The notes below the pieces were generated by a model that worked only from the letters and a program-made list of their open reading frames with translations, was not told the DNA's origin and did not search any database. Shown here piece after piece: positions 39,041 to 47,664 of a stretch of 64,000 nt of DNA. Every line of letters starts with the position of its first letter. The first letter of the stretch is position 1. This stretch comes from Micromonospora carbonacea (lineage in GTDB: Bacteria > Actinomycetota > Actinomycetes > Mycobacteriales > Micromonosporaceae), in contig NZ_JACHMZ010000001.1 of assembly GCF_014205165.1 (NCBI RefSeq), positions 496,001 to 560,000 on the forward strand. The letters are read 5' to 3'. A program made the translations under genes and the position numbers.

Positions 39041-39077
39041 GGGGTACGCCCCGCCGGCCTCCGGCGGGGCGTACCCC
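39041..39077. terminator. 17-bp perfect hairpin between binding protein and permease
   Basis: GGGGTACGCCCCGCCGG (39041-39057) pairs with 39061-39077 around a CCT loop. It lies between the two co-directional transporter genes and probably reduces read-through, so that the binding protein is made in excess over the permease. Confidence 0.75.
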
Positions 39078-39122
39078 CGTTCCGTCTCCCGGCCGTCGCG
39101 CCGGATGGATGAGGAGAACAAG

Positions 39123-39983
39123 ATGACCGACCTCCGGTCACCGGAACCGGCGCTCGCGGGCCCGCCCGTCGCCCAGCGCCGCCCCGCCGTGGGGCGCGGC
39201 GCACTCGGCGTCGGCGCGCGGGCAGGCGCGAACGGCCTGCTGCTGCCCGGCGCGGGCCTGCTGGTCGCGTTCGCGGTGTGGTGGCTCACCGCCCGGCTGG
39301 AGCTGGTGCATCCCGCCGCGCTGCCCACCCCCGGCTCGGTGCTGTCGGCGTTCACCGACAAGCCGGACCGGATGCTGGAGCACACGCTCGACACCATGCT
39401 GGAGATCCTGATCGGCTTCGCGCTCTCCGCCGTGGCCGGCGTGCTGCTCGGGCTCTCCCTGGCCGCCTCGCGCACCGTCGAGCGGATGTTCACCCCGCTG
39501 CTGGTCGCGGTCAACGCGGTCCCGAAGATCACCCTGGGGCCGCTGCTCGTGGTCGCGCTCGGCTGGGGGCAGAAGCCGATCCTGACCATGGTCTTCCTGC
39601 TCTGCTTCTTCCCGATCGTGCTCTCCACCGCGACCGGGCTGACCACCACGCCGTCCGACCTGGCCGAGCTGGTCCGCTCCCTGAACGCCTCCTGGTGGCA
39701 GGCGTTCCGCAAGGTGCGCTTCCCGGCCGCGCTGCCGCAGATCTTCGTCGGCCTGAAGGTGGCGATGCCGTTGGCCGCGATCGGCGCGGTGATCGGGGAG
39801 TTCCAGGCCGGCGAGAGCGGCCTCGGCTACGTCATCACCCAGTACGCCGGCATCGGCGACACCGCGACCGCCTGGGCGGCGATCATGCTGGTGGCGCTGG
39901 TCAGCATCCTGCTCTACTCGGCGCTGGTGTTCGTGGAGCGCCTGGCCCTGCCCTGGGTGCGGGAGACCACCTCGACGAGGTGA
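39123..39983 (+). CDS. ABC transporter permease, SsuC/TauC type
   Basis: A 286-residue inner-membrane permease with about six hydrophobic segments. The cytoplasmic EAA-like loop that contacts the ATPase is LAELVRSLNASWWQAFRKVR followed by FPAALPQIFVGLK. The first 35 residues are a hydrophilic Pro/Ala-rich extension. The ATG has GAGGAG just upstream; an in-frame ATG six codons earlier is less well placed. Works with the 37993 lipoprotein and, by family, the 36932 ATPase. Confidence 0.92.
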   Translation: MTDLRSPEPALAGPPVAQRRPAVGRGALGVGARAGANGLLLPGAGLLVAFAVWWLTARLELVHPAALPTPGSVLSAFTDKPDRMLEHTLDTMLEILIGFALSAVAGVLLGLSLAASRTVERMFTPLLVAVNAVPKITLGPLLVVALGWGQKPILTMVFLLCFFPIVLSTATGLTTTPSDLAELVRSLNASWWQAFRKVRFPAALPQIFVGLKVAMPLAAIGAVIGEFQAGESGLGYVITQYAGIGDTATAWAAIMLVALVSILLYSALVFVERLALPWVRETTSTR

Positions 39984-39989
39984 GACGAC

Positions 39990-40021
39990 GGTGGGCCCGC
40001 CGGTCGACCGGCGGGCCCACC
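39990..40021. terminator. 32-nt perfect palindrome, bidirectional terminator
   Basis: A self-complementary 32-nt sequence centred on GTCGAC lies between the convergent permease gene and the LivK-like gene. It can form a hairpin on either transcript. Confidence 0.75.
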
Positions 40022-40035
40022 CTCTCGTCGTGCCG

Positions 40036-41217
40036 TCAGCCGGCGAGCCGCCAGCGCCCGCCCCGGGCGACAAGCGTGGTGAGGGCCTGCGGCATCAGCC
40101 CCGAGTGGTTGTCCGGCGTCATCCGGATCGGGCCGGAGAGGCCGTCCATCTGGGACGTCTCCAGCACGTTGCGCAACCCGTCGCGGCCGGCCCTGCCGGG
40201 CTCGCCGTCGGCCCGCAGCTCGGCGTCGGCGATGAGCTGCACGGCGTCCGCGGCGAACGAGGAGAAGCCGTTGTAGCCGCCGAAGCGGGCCGTGTAGTCC
40301 TGGAACCACTGGCGGCGGGCCGCCTTGGCCGGCGTGGTGGCGATGACGTCGTCGATGACCATCGTCTGCGTGAAGATCAGGGTGGCCCGCTCCGCCGACC
40401 GGGACGCCGCGCCCAGGAACAGCTCCCCGGCGGCCGAGGCGTCGAAGAACAGCGAGCCGGTGAACCCGGCCGTCTCGGCCGCGCCCGCGGCGAGCATCGC
40501 CTGCTCCGGCGGGGTCCAGACCACCATCGCCTCCGCATTCCGCGCGGCCAGCGTGGCGACCTGCTGGCTGACGTCGGTGTCGGTGGTCTTCACCGACTGG
40601 TCGCTGAGCAGCTTGATGTTGGTCTTGTCGAACTCGCGGCGCAGCACGTCCAGCCCCTCGCGGCCGTAGCTGTCGTCGCTGTTGAGCACGGTCACCTTGC
40701 GGATCCCGCGCCGGCGCAGCTCGGTGGTGAGGGCGGCGGCGCTGTCGGCCGCGTTCGGGGCCAGCTTGAACAGGTACCGCCGGTCGGCGACCGGGGCGGC
40801 CACGGCGCTGGACGAGGCGAGCGCGATCGTCGGGATCTTCTTCTCGTTGATCGTACGCGCCGCGCCGACGGCGCATTCGTTGCACCCGCCCATGATGATC
40901 GCGCTCACCTGGGAGTCGTTGCTGAAGTCGCCGATGTTGCGCAGCGACTCGCTCGCGTCCGACCGGTTGTCCTTCACCTTGAGCTCGATCTTGCGGGCGC
41001 CGAGCGCGCCCGAGCCGTTGAGCTGATCGACCTTCAGTTCCAGCGCGCGCTGGTACGCCTTGCCCACCGGGGCCGCGGAGCCGGACAGCTCCAGGTCGAC
41101 GGCGATCACGATCGGGCTCGTATCCTGCTCCGCCGCGCCGAACTGGCAGCCGGTGAGCGTGGTGGCCAGGACGGCCGAGGCGAGCGCCGCGATGGTCACG
41201 GAGCGGATGGGAGTCAA
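40036..41217 (-). CDS. LivK-like substrate-binding lipoprotein (orphan)
   Basis: A 393-residue type-I periplasmic-binding-fold lipoprotein: lipobox LTGC with Cys at residue 24, then PIVIAVDLELSGSAAPVGKA and GGCNECAVGAARTINEKKIP, resembling branched-chain amino acid or amide binding proteins. The start is TTG with GGAGG six bases upstream. No LivH/M/G/F genes are present; instead it is divergent from the NIT-domain sensor kinase. It may therefore act as a ligand-binding partner of that signalling system rather than of a transporter (inference). Confidence 0.88.
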   Translation of the reverse strand: MTPIRSVTIAALASAVLATTLTGCQFGAAEQDTSPIVIAVDLELSGSAAPVGKAYQRALELKVDQLNGSGALGARKIELKVKDNRSDASESLRNIGDFSNDSQVSAIIMGGCNECAVGAARTINEKKIPTIALASSSAVAAPVADRRYLFKLAPNAADSAAALTTELRRRGIRKVTVLNSDDSYGREGLDVLRREFDKTNIKLLSDQSVKTTDTDVSQQVATLAARNAEAMVVWTPPEQAMLAAGAAETAGFTGSLFFDASAAGELFLGAASRSAERATLIFTQTMVIDDVIATTPAKAARRQWFQDYTARFGGYNGFSSFAADAVQLIADAELRADGEPGRAGRDGLRNVLETSQMDGLSGPIRMTPDNHSGLMPQALTTLVARGGRWRLAG

Positions 41218-41665
41218 CTCTGTCCTCCAGGTGCGGCGCGGGCAGTTGCCCGGTCACCGCCGCTTGTTCCGTCCTCAGTGGAGAAACGGGATTGGTCTGC
41301 CGTACGGTGTGCGCGAAGCCTGCAAAACCTTGCCAATGCCGGGCCCTGTGGTCAAGCGCGGATGCTCCCAAGCTTTTCGGGACGGGTGTCCCACATGTTG
41401 GGGCTACCCGATGTTTGCAAACGCTTACTTTGCATAAGCGCACGACCACTCTGGAGTCACATCCCCTGATCAGGGGCTTGGGGAAATGAAGGTATTAGTT
41501 GACCGGATCACGCGATGAGTGCCGTGCGACCGTTTCCTACCTCACCGCGGCTTCCCAAACACGATCTTCTCTGATGAAATCGCGGCCGTGCCGCGCGCGG
41601 CGCTGTCCGCTGCACCGGGCACGGGTCGGCGGTTCAGGCGTGGAAGAAACGACGGAGGCGATGTC
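41218..41665. other. 448-bp divergent region before the conservon
   Basis: No supported gene. It holds several dyads: TTTGCAAA at 41413-41420, CGCTTA-n7-TAAGCG at 41422-41440 and the palindrome CCCCTGATCAGGGG at 41463-41476, in a stretch clearly less GC-rich than its surroundings. A TTGACC at 41500 could be a -35 for the conservon. Long 5' leaders are likely on the plus strand. Confidence 0.6.
41422..41476. promoter_or_regulatory. Cluster of candidate operator dyads
   Basis: CGCTTA-CTTTGCA-TAAGCG and CCCCTGATCAGGGG lie 22 bp apart about 190-245 bp upstream of the sensor kinase start and 205-260 bp upstream of the LivK-like gene. Their perfect symmetry suggests binding by dimeric regulators; which one is not known. 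Confidence 0.4.
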
Positions 41666-44600
41666 GTGAGCACCGGACCTACGACCCTGCCCGAGAGCGG
41701 CGAGTCGAACGAGCGGGGCCGGCGACGGCTGCCCCGCCTCCGGGATGCCCGGATCCGCTCGAAGCTGGCGCTGATTCTGGTGGTGCCCGTCGCGGCGGTG
41801 ATCGCGCTCGCCACCATCCGGCTCATCTCCACCGGTGAGGGCGCGCTGGAGGCGACCCAGCTGCGGTCGCTGACCGCCCTGTCGATCGACGTCTCGGCGC
41901 TCACCCAGGACCTGCACAAGGAGCGGATGGCCGCGGCCACCCTGCTGGCCCGCCCGGGGGAGAAGGGCCGCGTCGACGAGTTCAACCTGCGGGTACGCAG
42001 CACCGACGCGCGCATCGAGGCGTACAACGCCGCGCGGGGCGGCATCGGGGAGGTCCCGGCCGACGTACGGGACCGGCTCAAGGTCATCGACGACCACCTG
42101 AAGACGCTGAACAGCACCCGCCAGGAGGTGCTGGACCGCAAGCAGATGCCGGTGGCCGAGGCGTCGCTGCGTTACGGCGTCATCGTCACCGACCTGGTCT
42201 CCTACAACGACACGCTCGCCCAGATGCCCGGCCAGGAGGCCCTGGCCGACAACCGCCGGGCGGTTGCCGCGTTCGCCCACGCCAAGGCCGCGGTCGCCGA
42301 GGAGCAGGCGGTCGCCTACACGGCGCTCTCCTCGGGCCGGCTCGACGAGGAGCAGTTCTCGTCCTTCGTGGCCACTCTCACCAGCCAGCAGGAGGCCCTG
42401 GTCTCCTTCTCGCTGGCCGCCGACCCGGTCCAGCGGGCCCTGGTCGACGGCACCGTCTCCGGTGACGCCGTCGTGCTCGCCGACCGGGTGGCCGCCGACC
42501 TGACCCGGTCGGTCGGGCAGGCCCCCCTGGTCACCGCCGCCGATGTGTCCTCCTCCATCGGCTCGGTCAACGACCTGATGCGGTGGGCGGAGATCCAGCT
42601 CCAGCGGCGGCTGCTCGACCAGACCGAGCAGGCCCGCGCGGACGTCATCCAGCAGGCCATCGTCGAGTCGGTGCTGGTGCTGCTGACCCTCATCATCGCC
42701 GTCACGCTGGCCGTGGTGCTGGCCCGCTCGCTCAACCACTCGCTGCGCCGGCTGCGCGAGGGCGCGCTCTCGGTGGCCAACCACGACCTGCCCGACGCGG
42801 TGCAGCGGCTCCAGACCATCGGCAACGTCGGCGACGGCGGCGTGGAGGAGATCGTCCGGCAGGTCCGGGACCCGATCAAGCTCACCAACCGCGACGAGGT
42901 CGGGCAGGTCGCCCTGGCGTTCAACGTCGTCCACCGGGAGGCGGTCCGGGTCGCCGCCGAGCAGGCCGCGCTGCGGACCAGCGTCTCCGCGATGTTCCTC
43001 AACCTGGCCCGGCGCAGTCAGACGCTGGTCGACCGGATGATCGGCGAGCTGGACGCGATCGAGCGCGGCGAGGAGGACCCGAAGCGGCTCGCCCAGCTCT
43101 TCGAGCTGGACCACCTGGCCACCCGGATGCGCCGCAACGACGAGAACCTGCTGGTCCTCGCCGGCGCCGACTCCGCCGTGCCGCGCCGCGACGACGCGCT
43201 CCTGATCGACGTGCTGCGGGCCTCCCAGTCCGAGGTCGAGCAGTACAACCGGATCGAGTTCGGCACCGTCGACACCGACATCTCGGTCGCCGCGCACGCG
43301 GTGAACGACGTCGTCCGCCTGGTCGCCGAGCTGCTCGACAACGCCACCCGCTTCTCCCCGCCGAACACGGTGGTGGTCGCCGACGGCCGGCGGATCCGCG
43401 ACTACGTGCTCATCCAGGTCGAGGACCGGGGCCTCGGCCTCACCGACGAGCAGCTCGACTCGCTCAACCGCCGGCTCTCCGCGCCGTCGACGGTGGACGT
43501 GGCCGCGTTCCGGCTGATGGGTCTCGCCGTGGTGAGCCGCCTCGCCTCCCGGTACGGCATCCGGGTGGAGCTGCGGCGCAACGTGGAGGGCGGCACGGTC
43601 GCCCAGGTGACCCTGCCCAGCACGACCGTGGTGCTGCCGTCGCTGCGGGGCCGCGAGCCGGCCCCGGCCCCGCTCACCCCGGCGCGCCAGCCGGCCCAGG
43701 TGGAGCAGGCCCCGTCGAGCCCGAGCGGCTTCGGCGAGCCGGCGACCGCCGGCCGCACCGCCACCCTGACCGACCAGTGGCGCACCGCCGCGCCCACGCC
43801 GGCCCGGTGGCAGGTGCCCGGCGACACCCGGGACGGGGTGACGGCCGCGCCGTTCGGCAGCCCGACCGTGTCCCAGCCGACGCTCCCGACCATGACGCCC
43901 GTGTCGCAGCCGCCCACTCCGCAGCCGTCCGCGCCGGCCCAGCCGGCGTACGCGCCCGGCGGCGGGGCGATCGGCAGCCCGACCGTGGCGTTCCCGGCGC
44001 TCGACCCGCTGCCCCGCCGGTCGCCGAACGGGGAGCCCGCCCAGCCGGCCACCCCGCTCGCGCCGGCCACCCCGTCGGCGTCGTTCGCGCCGGCCGCCCC
44101 GTTCGCCCAGACCAACCCGACGGCGTCGTTCGCGCCGACCGCTCCGCTCGCGCCGGCGACCCCGGCGCTGCCGGGTGGCCCGGTCGCCGGGACGACGCCC
44201 TCCGCCCCTTCCGCCCCGCCCGTGCCGGTCGCCCCGGCCACCCCGGTGGTCGCCCGCCCGGCGCAACAGGCGGAGGCGCCGATCTTCCGCGAGATGGAGG
44301 CGGTATGGTTCCGCTCGCACGGTGACGACGTGACCGCGATCTTCCAGCGCCCCAACTTCGACGAGCCCGCCCCGGCACCGGCCACCGCCGCGCCGCGGGC
44401 CCCGCTGCCCACCCGTACCCCGGGGGCCACCGACACGGACGGCCCCGGCGCGACGACGACGGCGCCCCAGGTCCACAGCGCGCCGGTGGCACCGCCCCCG
44501 CCGCCGCCGGTCGCCGCCGCGCCCAGCGGACCGGCGGCACCGACCCCGCCACCGGCGGTGGACCCGGAGGCGTGGCGGACCGCCGCCGACGAGGGCTGGT

Positions 44601-44842
44601 CCCGGGCCAGCCAGGCGGCCGAACCGCCGGCCGCCGGCACCACCCGCTCCGGCCTGCCCAAGCGGGTGCCCCAGGCCCAGCTCGTCCCCGGCGGGATCGA
44701 ACCGAAGAGCGGTCGGGACCGCAGCCGGCGCACCCCCGACGAGGTACGCGGCCTGCTGTCGGCCTACCACCGTGGCGTGCAGCGGGGGCGGACGGCCGGC
44801 GGGGACCAGAACAGCAATTCGACCAAGGAGACGAGCCGATGA
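41666..44842 (+). CDS. Conservon sensor histidine kinase with nitrate-sensing (NIT) domain
   Basis: About 1058 residues. A basic N-terminus leads into transmembrane helix 1 (LALILVVPVAAVIALATI), an extracytoplasmic helical NIT-type sensor of about 300 residues, helix 2 (ESVLVLLTLIIAVTLAVVLA), a HAMP segment, a dimerisation region with FELDHLATRMRRNDENL, and an HATPase_c domain (VAELLDNATRFSPPN, VEDRGLGLTDEQL). The last 430 residues are a Pro/Ala/Thr-rich disordered tail. The GTG start has GGAGG upstream; a longer frame is open to 41519 but lacks support. First gene of a four-gene conservon (CvnA position). Confidence 0.92.
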   Translation: MSTGPTTLPESGESNERGRRRLPRLRDARIRSKLALILVVPVAAVIALATIRLISTGEGALEATQLRSLTALSIDVSALTQDLHKERMAAATLLARPGEKGRVDEFNLRVRSTDARIEAYNAARGGIGEVPADVRDRLKVIDDHLKTLNSTRQEVLDRKQMPVAEASLRYGVIVTDLVSYNDTLAQMPGQEALADNRRAVAAFAHAKAAVAEEQAVAYTALSSGRLDEEQFSSFVATLTSQQEALVSFSLAADPVQRALVDGTVSGDAVVLADRVAADLTRSVGQAPLVTAADVSSSIGSVNDLMRWAEIQLQRRLLDQTEQARADVIQQAIVESVLVLLTLIIAVTLAVVLARSLNHSLRRLREGALSVANHDLPDAVQRLQTIGNVGDGGVEEIVRQVRDPIKLTNRDEVGQVALAFNVVHREAVRVAAEQAALRTSVSAMFLNLARRSQTLVDRMIGELDAIERGEEDPKRLAQLFELDHLATRMRRNDENLLVLAGADSAVPRRDDALLIDVLRASQSEVEQYNRIEFGTVDTDISVAAHAVNDVVRLVAELLDNATRFSPPNTVVVADGRRIRDYVLIQVEDRGLGLTDEQLDSLNRRLSAPSTVDVAAFRLMGLAVVSRLASRYGIRVELRRNVEGGTVAQVTLPSTTVVLPSLRGREPAPAPLTPARQPAQVEQAPSSPSGFGEPATAGRTATLTDQWRTAAPTPARWQVPGDTRDGVTAAPFGSPTVSQPTLPTMTPVSQPPTPQPSAPAQPAYAPGGGAIGSPTVAFPALDPLPRRSPNGEPAQPATPLAPATPSASFAPAAPFAQTNPTASFAPTAPLAPATPALPGGPVAGTTPSAPSAPPVPVAPATPVVARPAQQAEAPIFREMEAVWFRSHGDDVTAIFQRPNFDEPAPAPATAAPRAPLPTRTPGATDTDGPGATTTAPQVHSAPVAPPPPPPVAAAPSGPAAPTPPPAVDPEAWRTAADEGWSRASQAAEPPAAGTTRSGLPKRVPQAQLVPGGIEPKSGRDRSRRTPDEVRGLLSAYHRGVQRGRTAGGDQNSNSTKETSR

Positions 44843-45246
44843 ACAGGCCAGCGGCCATGCAGGACATGGGTTGGCTGCTCACCAACTTCGCCGACAGCGT
44901 GGCGGGCATCGCCCACGTGGTGGCGGTGTCCGCGGACGGGCTGCTGCTCGCCTCGTCCCGGGACCTCCCCCCGGACCGGGCCGACCAGCTCGCCGCCATC
45001 ACCTCCGGCGTGGTGAGCCTGACCGAGGGCGCGGCCCGCATGTTCAGCGCCGGCGGGGTGCTCCAGACGGTCATCGAGATGGACAGCGGATACCTCTTCC
45101 TGATGTCGATCAGCGACGGCTCGTCGATGGCGGTGCTCGCCGCCCGTAGCTGCGACGTGGGGCAGGTCGGCTACGAGATGGCCCTGCTGGTCGAGCGGGT
45201 GGGCGCGGCGCTGGTGCCGCTGCCCCGCGACGCGGTGCGCGCGTAG
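44839..45246 (+). CDS. Roadblock/LC7 family protein (conservon B)
   Basis: A 135-residue roadblock/LC7 protein, with DMGWLLTNFADSVAGIAHVV and VSADGLLLASSRDLPPDRAD as hallmarks. In conservons such proteins link the membrane kinase to the small GTPase, probably as regulators of its nucleotide state. The ATG overlaps the kinase stop (ATGA); the frame is open far upstream in the kinase gene but is not coding there. Second gene of the set. Confidence 0.93.
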   Translation: MNRPAAMQDMGWLLTNFADSVAGIAHVVAVSADGLLLASSRDLPPDRADQLAAITSGVVSLTEGAARMFSAGGVLQTVIEMDSGYLFLMSISDGSSMAVLAARSCDVGQVGYEMALLVERVGAALVPLPRDAVRA

Positions 45247-45316
45247 CGCGGCCGGGCTGCACGGACAGATGACCAGACGTCGAGCGACGACGTCGACCGG
45301 GAGGAGGTGATCGCGG

Positions 45317-45682
45317 ATGGACCAACGACGGGAGGACCCGCGCGGCGCGCTGGTGCGTCCGTACGCGGTCACCCGCGGCCGTACCGAGCCACGCCAGGAC
45401 ATCGCGCTGGAGGCGGTGCTGACGGCCAGCCCGACAGCCGTCGCCGAGTCCCGGTTCGCCGGTCACGACAAGCACCGGATCGCCACGATCTGCGAGGGTC
45501 GGCCCCAGTCGCTGGCCGAGGTCGCCGCGTACACCCGGATGCCCCTGGGCGTCGCCCGGGTCATCGTCGCCGACATGGTGGCCGAGGGCCTGCTGACCCT
45601 GCATACTGCCGCTCCCGCCGAGGGATACGAGGAGCGGATGGAAATTCTTGGAAGGGTGCTAAGTGGACTTCGCAGGCTATGA
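45317..45682 (+). CDS. DUF742 protein (conservon C)
   Basis: A 121-residue protein of the DUF742 family: LVRPYAVTRGRTEP near the N-terminus and a winged-helix-like core with ICEGRPQSLAEVAAYTRMPL and VIVADMVAEGLL. Always the third gene of conservons; its C-terminus fits a DNA- or protein-binding winged helix, though its role is not established. A GGGAGGAGG Shine-Dalgarno precedes the ATG by 8 nt. Its end overlaps the GTPase gene by 20 bp. Confidence 0.93.
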   Translation: MDQRREDPRGALVRPYAVTRGRTEPRQDIALEAVLTASPTAVAESRFAGHDKHRIATICEGRPQSLAEVAAYTRMPLGVARVIVADMVAEGLLTLHTAAPAEGYEERMEILGRVLSGLRRL

Positions 45683-46286
45683 CCCCGCCGGGGCGCGCCG
45701 CAACCGCGGGATCACCTCCGCGAAGATCGTGGTTGCGGGCGGCTTCGGGGTGGGCAAGACGACCCTGGTCGGCGCGGTCTCGGAGATCACTCCGCTGACC
45801 ACCGAGGCGGTGATGACCTCCGCCGGCGTCGGCATCGACGACCCGTCGAAGGTGCCGGGGAAGCAGACGACGACGGTCGCCATGGACTTCGGCCGCATCA
45901 CCATGGCCGAGGACCTGATCCTGTACCTGTTCGGCACGCCCGGCCAGACCCGGTTCTGGTTCATGTGGGACGAGATCATCAAGGGCGCGGTGGGCGCGGC
46001 GGTGCTGGTCGACACCCGCCGGATCACCGACGCCTTCGCCCCGCTGGACTACTTCGAGAACCGCCGCCTGCCGTACGTGGTGGCGCTCAACCGGTTCGAC
46101 GGCGCGCCGCAGTACGAGCTGGAGGAGGTCCGCGAGGCCCTCGCCATCTCGCCCCAGGTGCCCCTGATCATGACCGACGCCCGGCACCGGGAACCCGTCA
46201 AGCAGGTGCTGGTGACGGTCGTCGAGCACGCGATGATGCGCCTCCAGGCGGAGCACGGCCGGGGCTTCCCGACCCCGGTCGGCTGA
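45663..46286 (+). CDS. Conservon small GTPase (conservon D)
   Basis: A 207-residue Ras-like ATP/GTP-binding protein. P-loop GGFGVGKTT (around residues 26-34), a threonine-containing switch region, FGTPGQ in the G3 position and NRFD as G4. Read from a GTG inside the end of the DUF742 gene, so translation is coupled. Family knowledge places it as the output switch of the conservon. A hairpin terminator follows about 80 bp downstream. Confidence 0.94.
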   Translation: MDFAGYDPAGARRNRGITSAKIVVAGGFGVGKTTLVGAVSEITPLTTEAVMTSAGVGIDDPSKVPGKQTTTVAMDFGRITMAEDLILYLFGTPGQTRFWFMWDEIIKGAVGAAVLVDTRRITDAFAPLDYFENRRLPYVVALNRFDGAPQYELEEVREALAISPQVPLIMTDARHREPVKQVLVTVVEHAMMRLQAEHGRGFPTPVG

Positions 46287-46311
46287 GCGTCGCCCGCGGC
46301 GGGACCCCGCC

Positions 46312-46356
46312 CGGCGGGAGCGCGCTCGGCGGGAGCGCGCTCGGCGGGAGCGCGCT
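46312..46356. repeat. 15-bp perfect tandem repeat, three copies
   Basis: CGGCGGGAGCGCGCT occurs three times without mismatch at 46312, 46327 and 46342, between the GTPase stop and the terminator hairpin. Function unknown; a slippage-prone tract. Confidence 0.85.
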
Positions 46357-46363
46357 CGATCGT

Positions 46364-46404
46364 GGAAAGAGTGGCCTCGAAGCGACACCGAGGCCACTCT
46401 TTCC
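46364..46404. terminator. Terminator after the conservon
   Basis: 16-bp perfect stem, GGAAAGAGTGGCCTCG (46364-46379) with 46389-46404, and a 9-nt loop. The right arm ends in CTCTTTCC, giving a weak T-run. It can also serve nnaR transcripts arriving from the other strand. Confidence 0.8.
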
Positions 46405-46575
46405 TGCATCGGGCGTGATCGGGGTCCGCGCCACGTGCTGTCGAGTGGCCCCGGGCCGGGTGGCGCGGGCACACGATCGATGGCTGGTTGCGGGGTGGTC
46501 GCCTCGGCGTGTCGTGTCCCGGAGGCAGCCACCTTCCCCCGGCCGCGAACGCCGTGGGAGCAGAACCCGGCCGGG

Positions 46576-47664
46576 TCAGTCGACGCGGAGGCGGTAGCCG
46601 CGCTTCACCACCGTCTGCACCACCCGGGGGGCCTTCAGCCCGGCGCGCAGCCGGGCCACCGCCATCTCCACCGCGTGCTCGTCCGCGCCGCGCGGCAGCG
46701 TCCGCAGCAGGGCGGTGCGGGACAGCACCCGACCCGGTGAGGTGGCCAGGGCCCGCAGCACCGCCATCGGCGCCGGGGCGAGCGGGCGCAGCTCCCCGTC
46801 GACCACGGCCGCGTGGCCGCGCAGGGTCAGCAGGTGCCCGGCGGCCTTGATGCTGACCGTACGTCGGGGCAGCTCGTCCACGATGGTCCGGACCAGCGCG
46901 CCCAGCCGGGCCCGGCTCGGCGCGCTCACGGGCACGCCCCGCCGCACCAGCGGCTCGGCGGTCACCGCGCCCACGCAGCTGGCCAGCACGTCGCCGCGCA
47001 GCGCCTCCAGCACCGTCTCGGTGCGGTCCCCGGCGGCGCGCAGCAGCGCCTCGGCCGCCGGGGCGGAGGTGAACGTGACCGCGTCCACCAGCCGGCCCGC
47101 GACCAGGTCGATGAGCCGGTGCAGCGGCGCGGGGTCGGTCGGCGGGGCCCACCGGTAGACCGGCACCTCGATCACGGTCGCCCCGGCGTCCTCCAGCGCG
47201 CTCGTGCACTCGGGCTGCCGGTCGCCGTGCAACTGCATGGCGATCACCTGCCCGGCCACCCCGCGCCGCACCAGGTGCTCGACGACCTCCTCGCAGCTCT
47301 CCGAGTCCGGCGACCACTGGTCGTGCAGGCCGGCGGCGCGGATCGCGCCCCGCGCCTTGGGGCCCCGGGCCACCACGTACGCCTGCGACAGCACGCCGCG
47401 CAGCGGCTCCGCCAGCCCCCAGCCCTCGGCCGCCTCCAGCCAGCCGCGCATCCCGATGCCGGTGTTGGCCATCAGCACGTCCGGCGGGCGGGCCAGGCAC
47501 TCCCGGGTCGCCTCGCGCAGGTCCGTGTCGTCGGTCAGCGGCACGATCCGCAGGGCCGGCGCGATGACCACCCGCGCGCCGCGCCGTTGCAGCAGGGCGG
47601 CCAGCTCGTCGCGTCGGCGGTCAGCGGTGACCCCGATGGTGAAGCCGGCCAGCTCGTCGGCCAT
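46576..47664 (-). CDS. nnaR: HemD-like nitrate assimilation regulator (NnaR type)
   Basis: A 362-residue fusion: residues 1-250 follow the uroporphyrinogen-III synthase fold (GFTIGVTADRRRDELAALLQ, AVTFTSAPAAEALL, CVGAVTAEPL), and the last 100 form an OmpR-type winged helix (LRPLAPAPMAVLRALATSPG, DEHAVEMAVARLRAGLK, VVQTVVKRGYRLRV). Proteins of this design (NnaR of Streptomyces) activate nitrate/nitrite genes together with GlnR. It directly follows nirD with no spacer, at the end of the nas operon, which supports that role over heme synthesis. Symbol assigned by family and context. Confidence 0.85.
   Translation of the reverse strand: MADELAGFTIGVTADRRRDELAALLQRRGARVVIAPALRIVPLTDDTDLREATRECLARPPDVLMANTGIGMRGWLEAAEGWGLAEPLRGVLSQAYVVARGPKARGAIRAAGLHDQWSPDSESCEEVVEHLVRRGVAGQVIAMQLHGDRQPECTSALEDAGATVIEVPVYRWAPPTDPAPLHRLIDLVAGRLVDAVTFTSAPAAEALLRAAGDRTETVLEALRGDVLASCVGAVTAEPLVRRGVPVSAPSRARLGALVRTIVDELPRRTVSIKAAGHLLTLRGHAAVVDGELRPLAPAPMAVLRALATSPGRVLSRTALLRTLPRGADEHAVEMAVARLRAGLKAPRVVQTVVKRGYRLRVD

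Noticed and set aside
46312..46356. Coding repeat extending the GTPase gene
   Set aside because: The GTPase stop at 46284-46286 precedes the repeats and the protein already ends at the usual family length.
46576..47664. Uroporphyrinogen-III synthase for heme synthesis
   Set aside because: The C-terminal winged helix and the position directly behind nirBD fit the NnaR-type regulator; no other heme gene is nearby.
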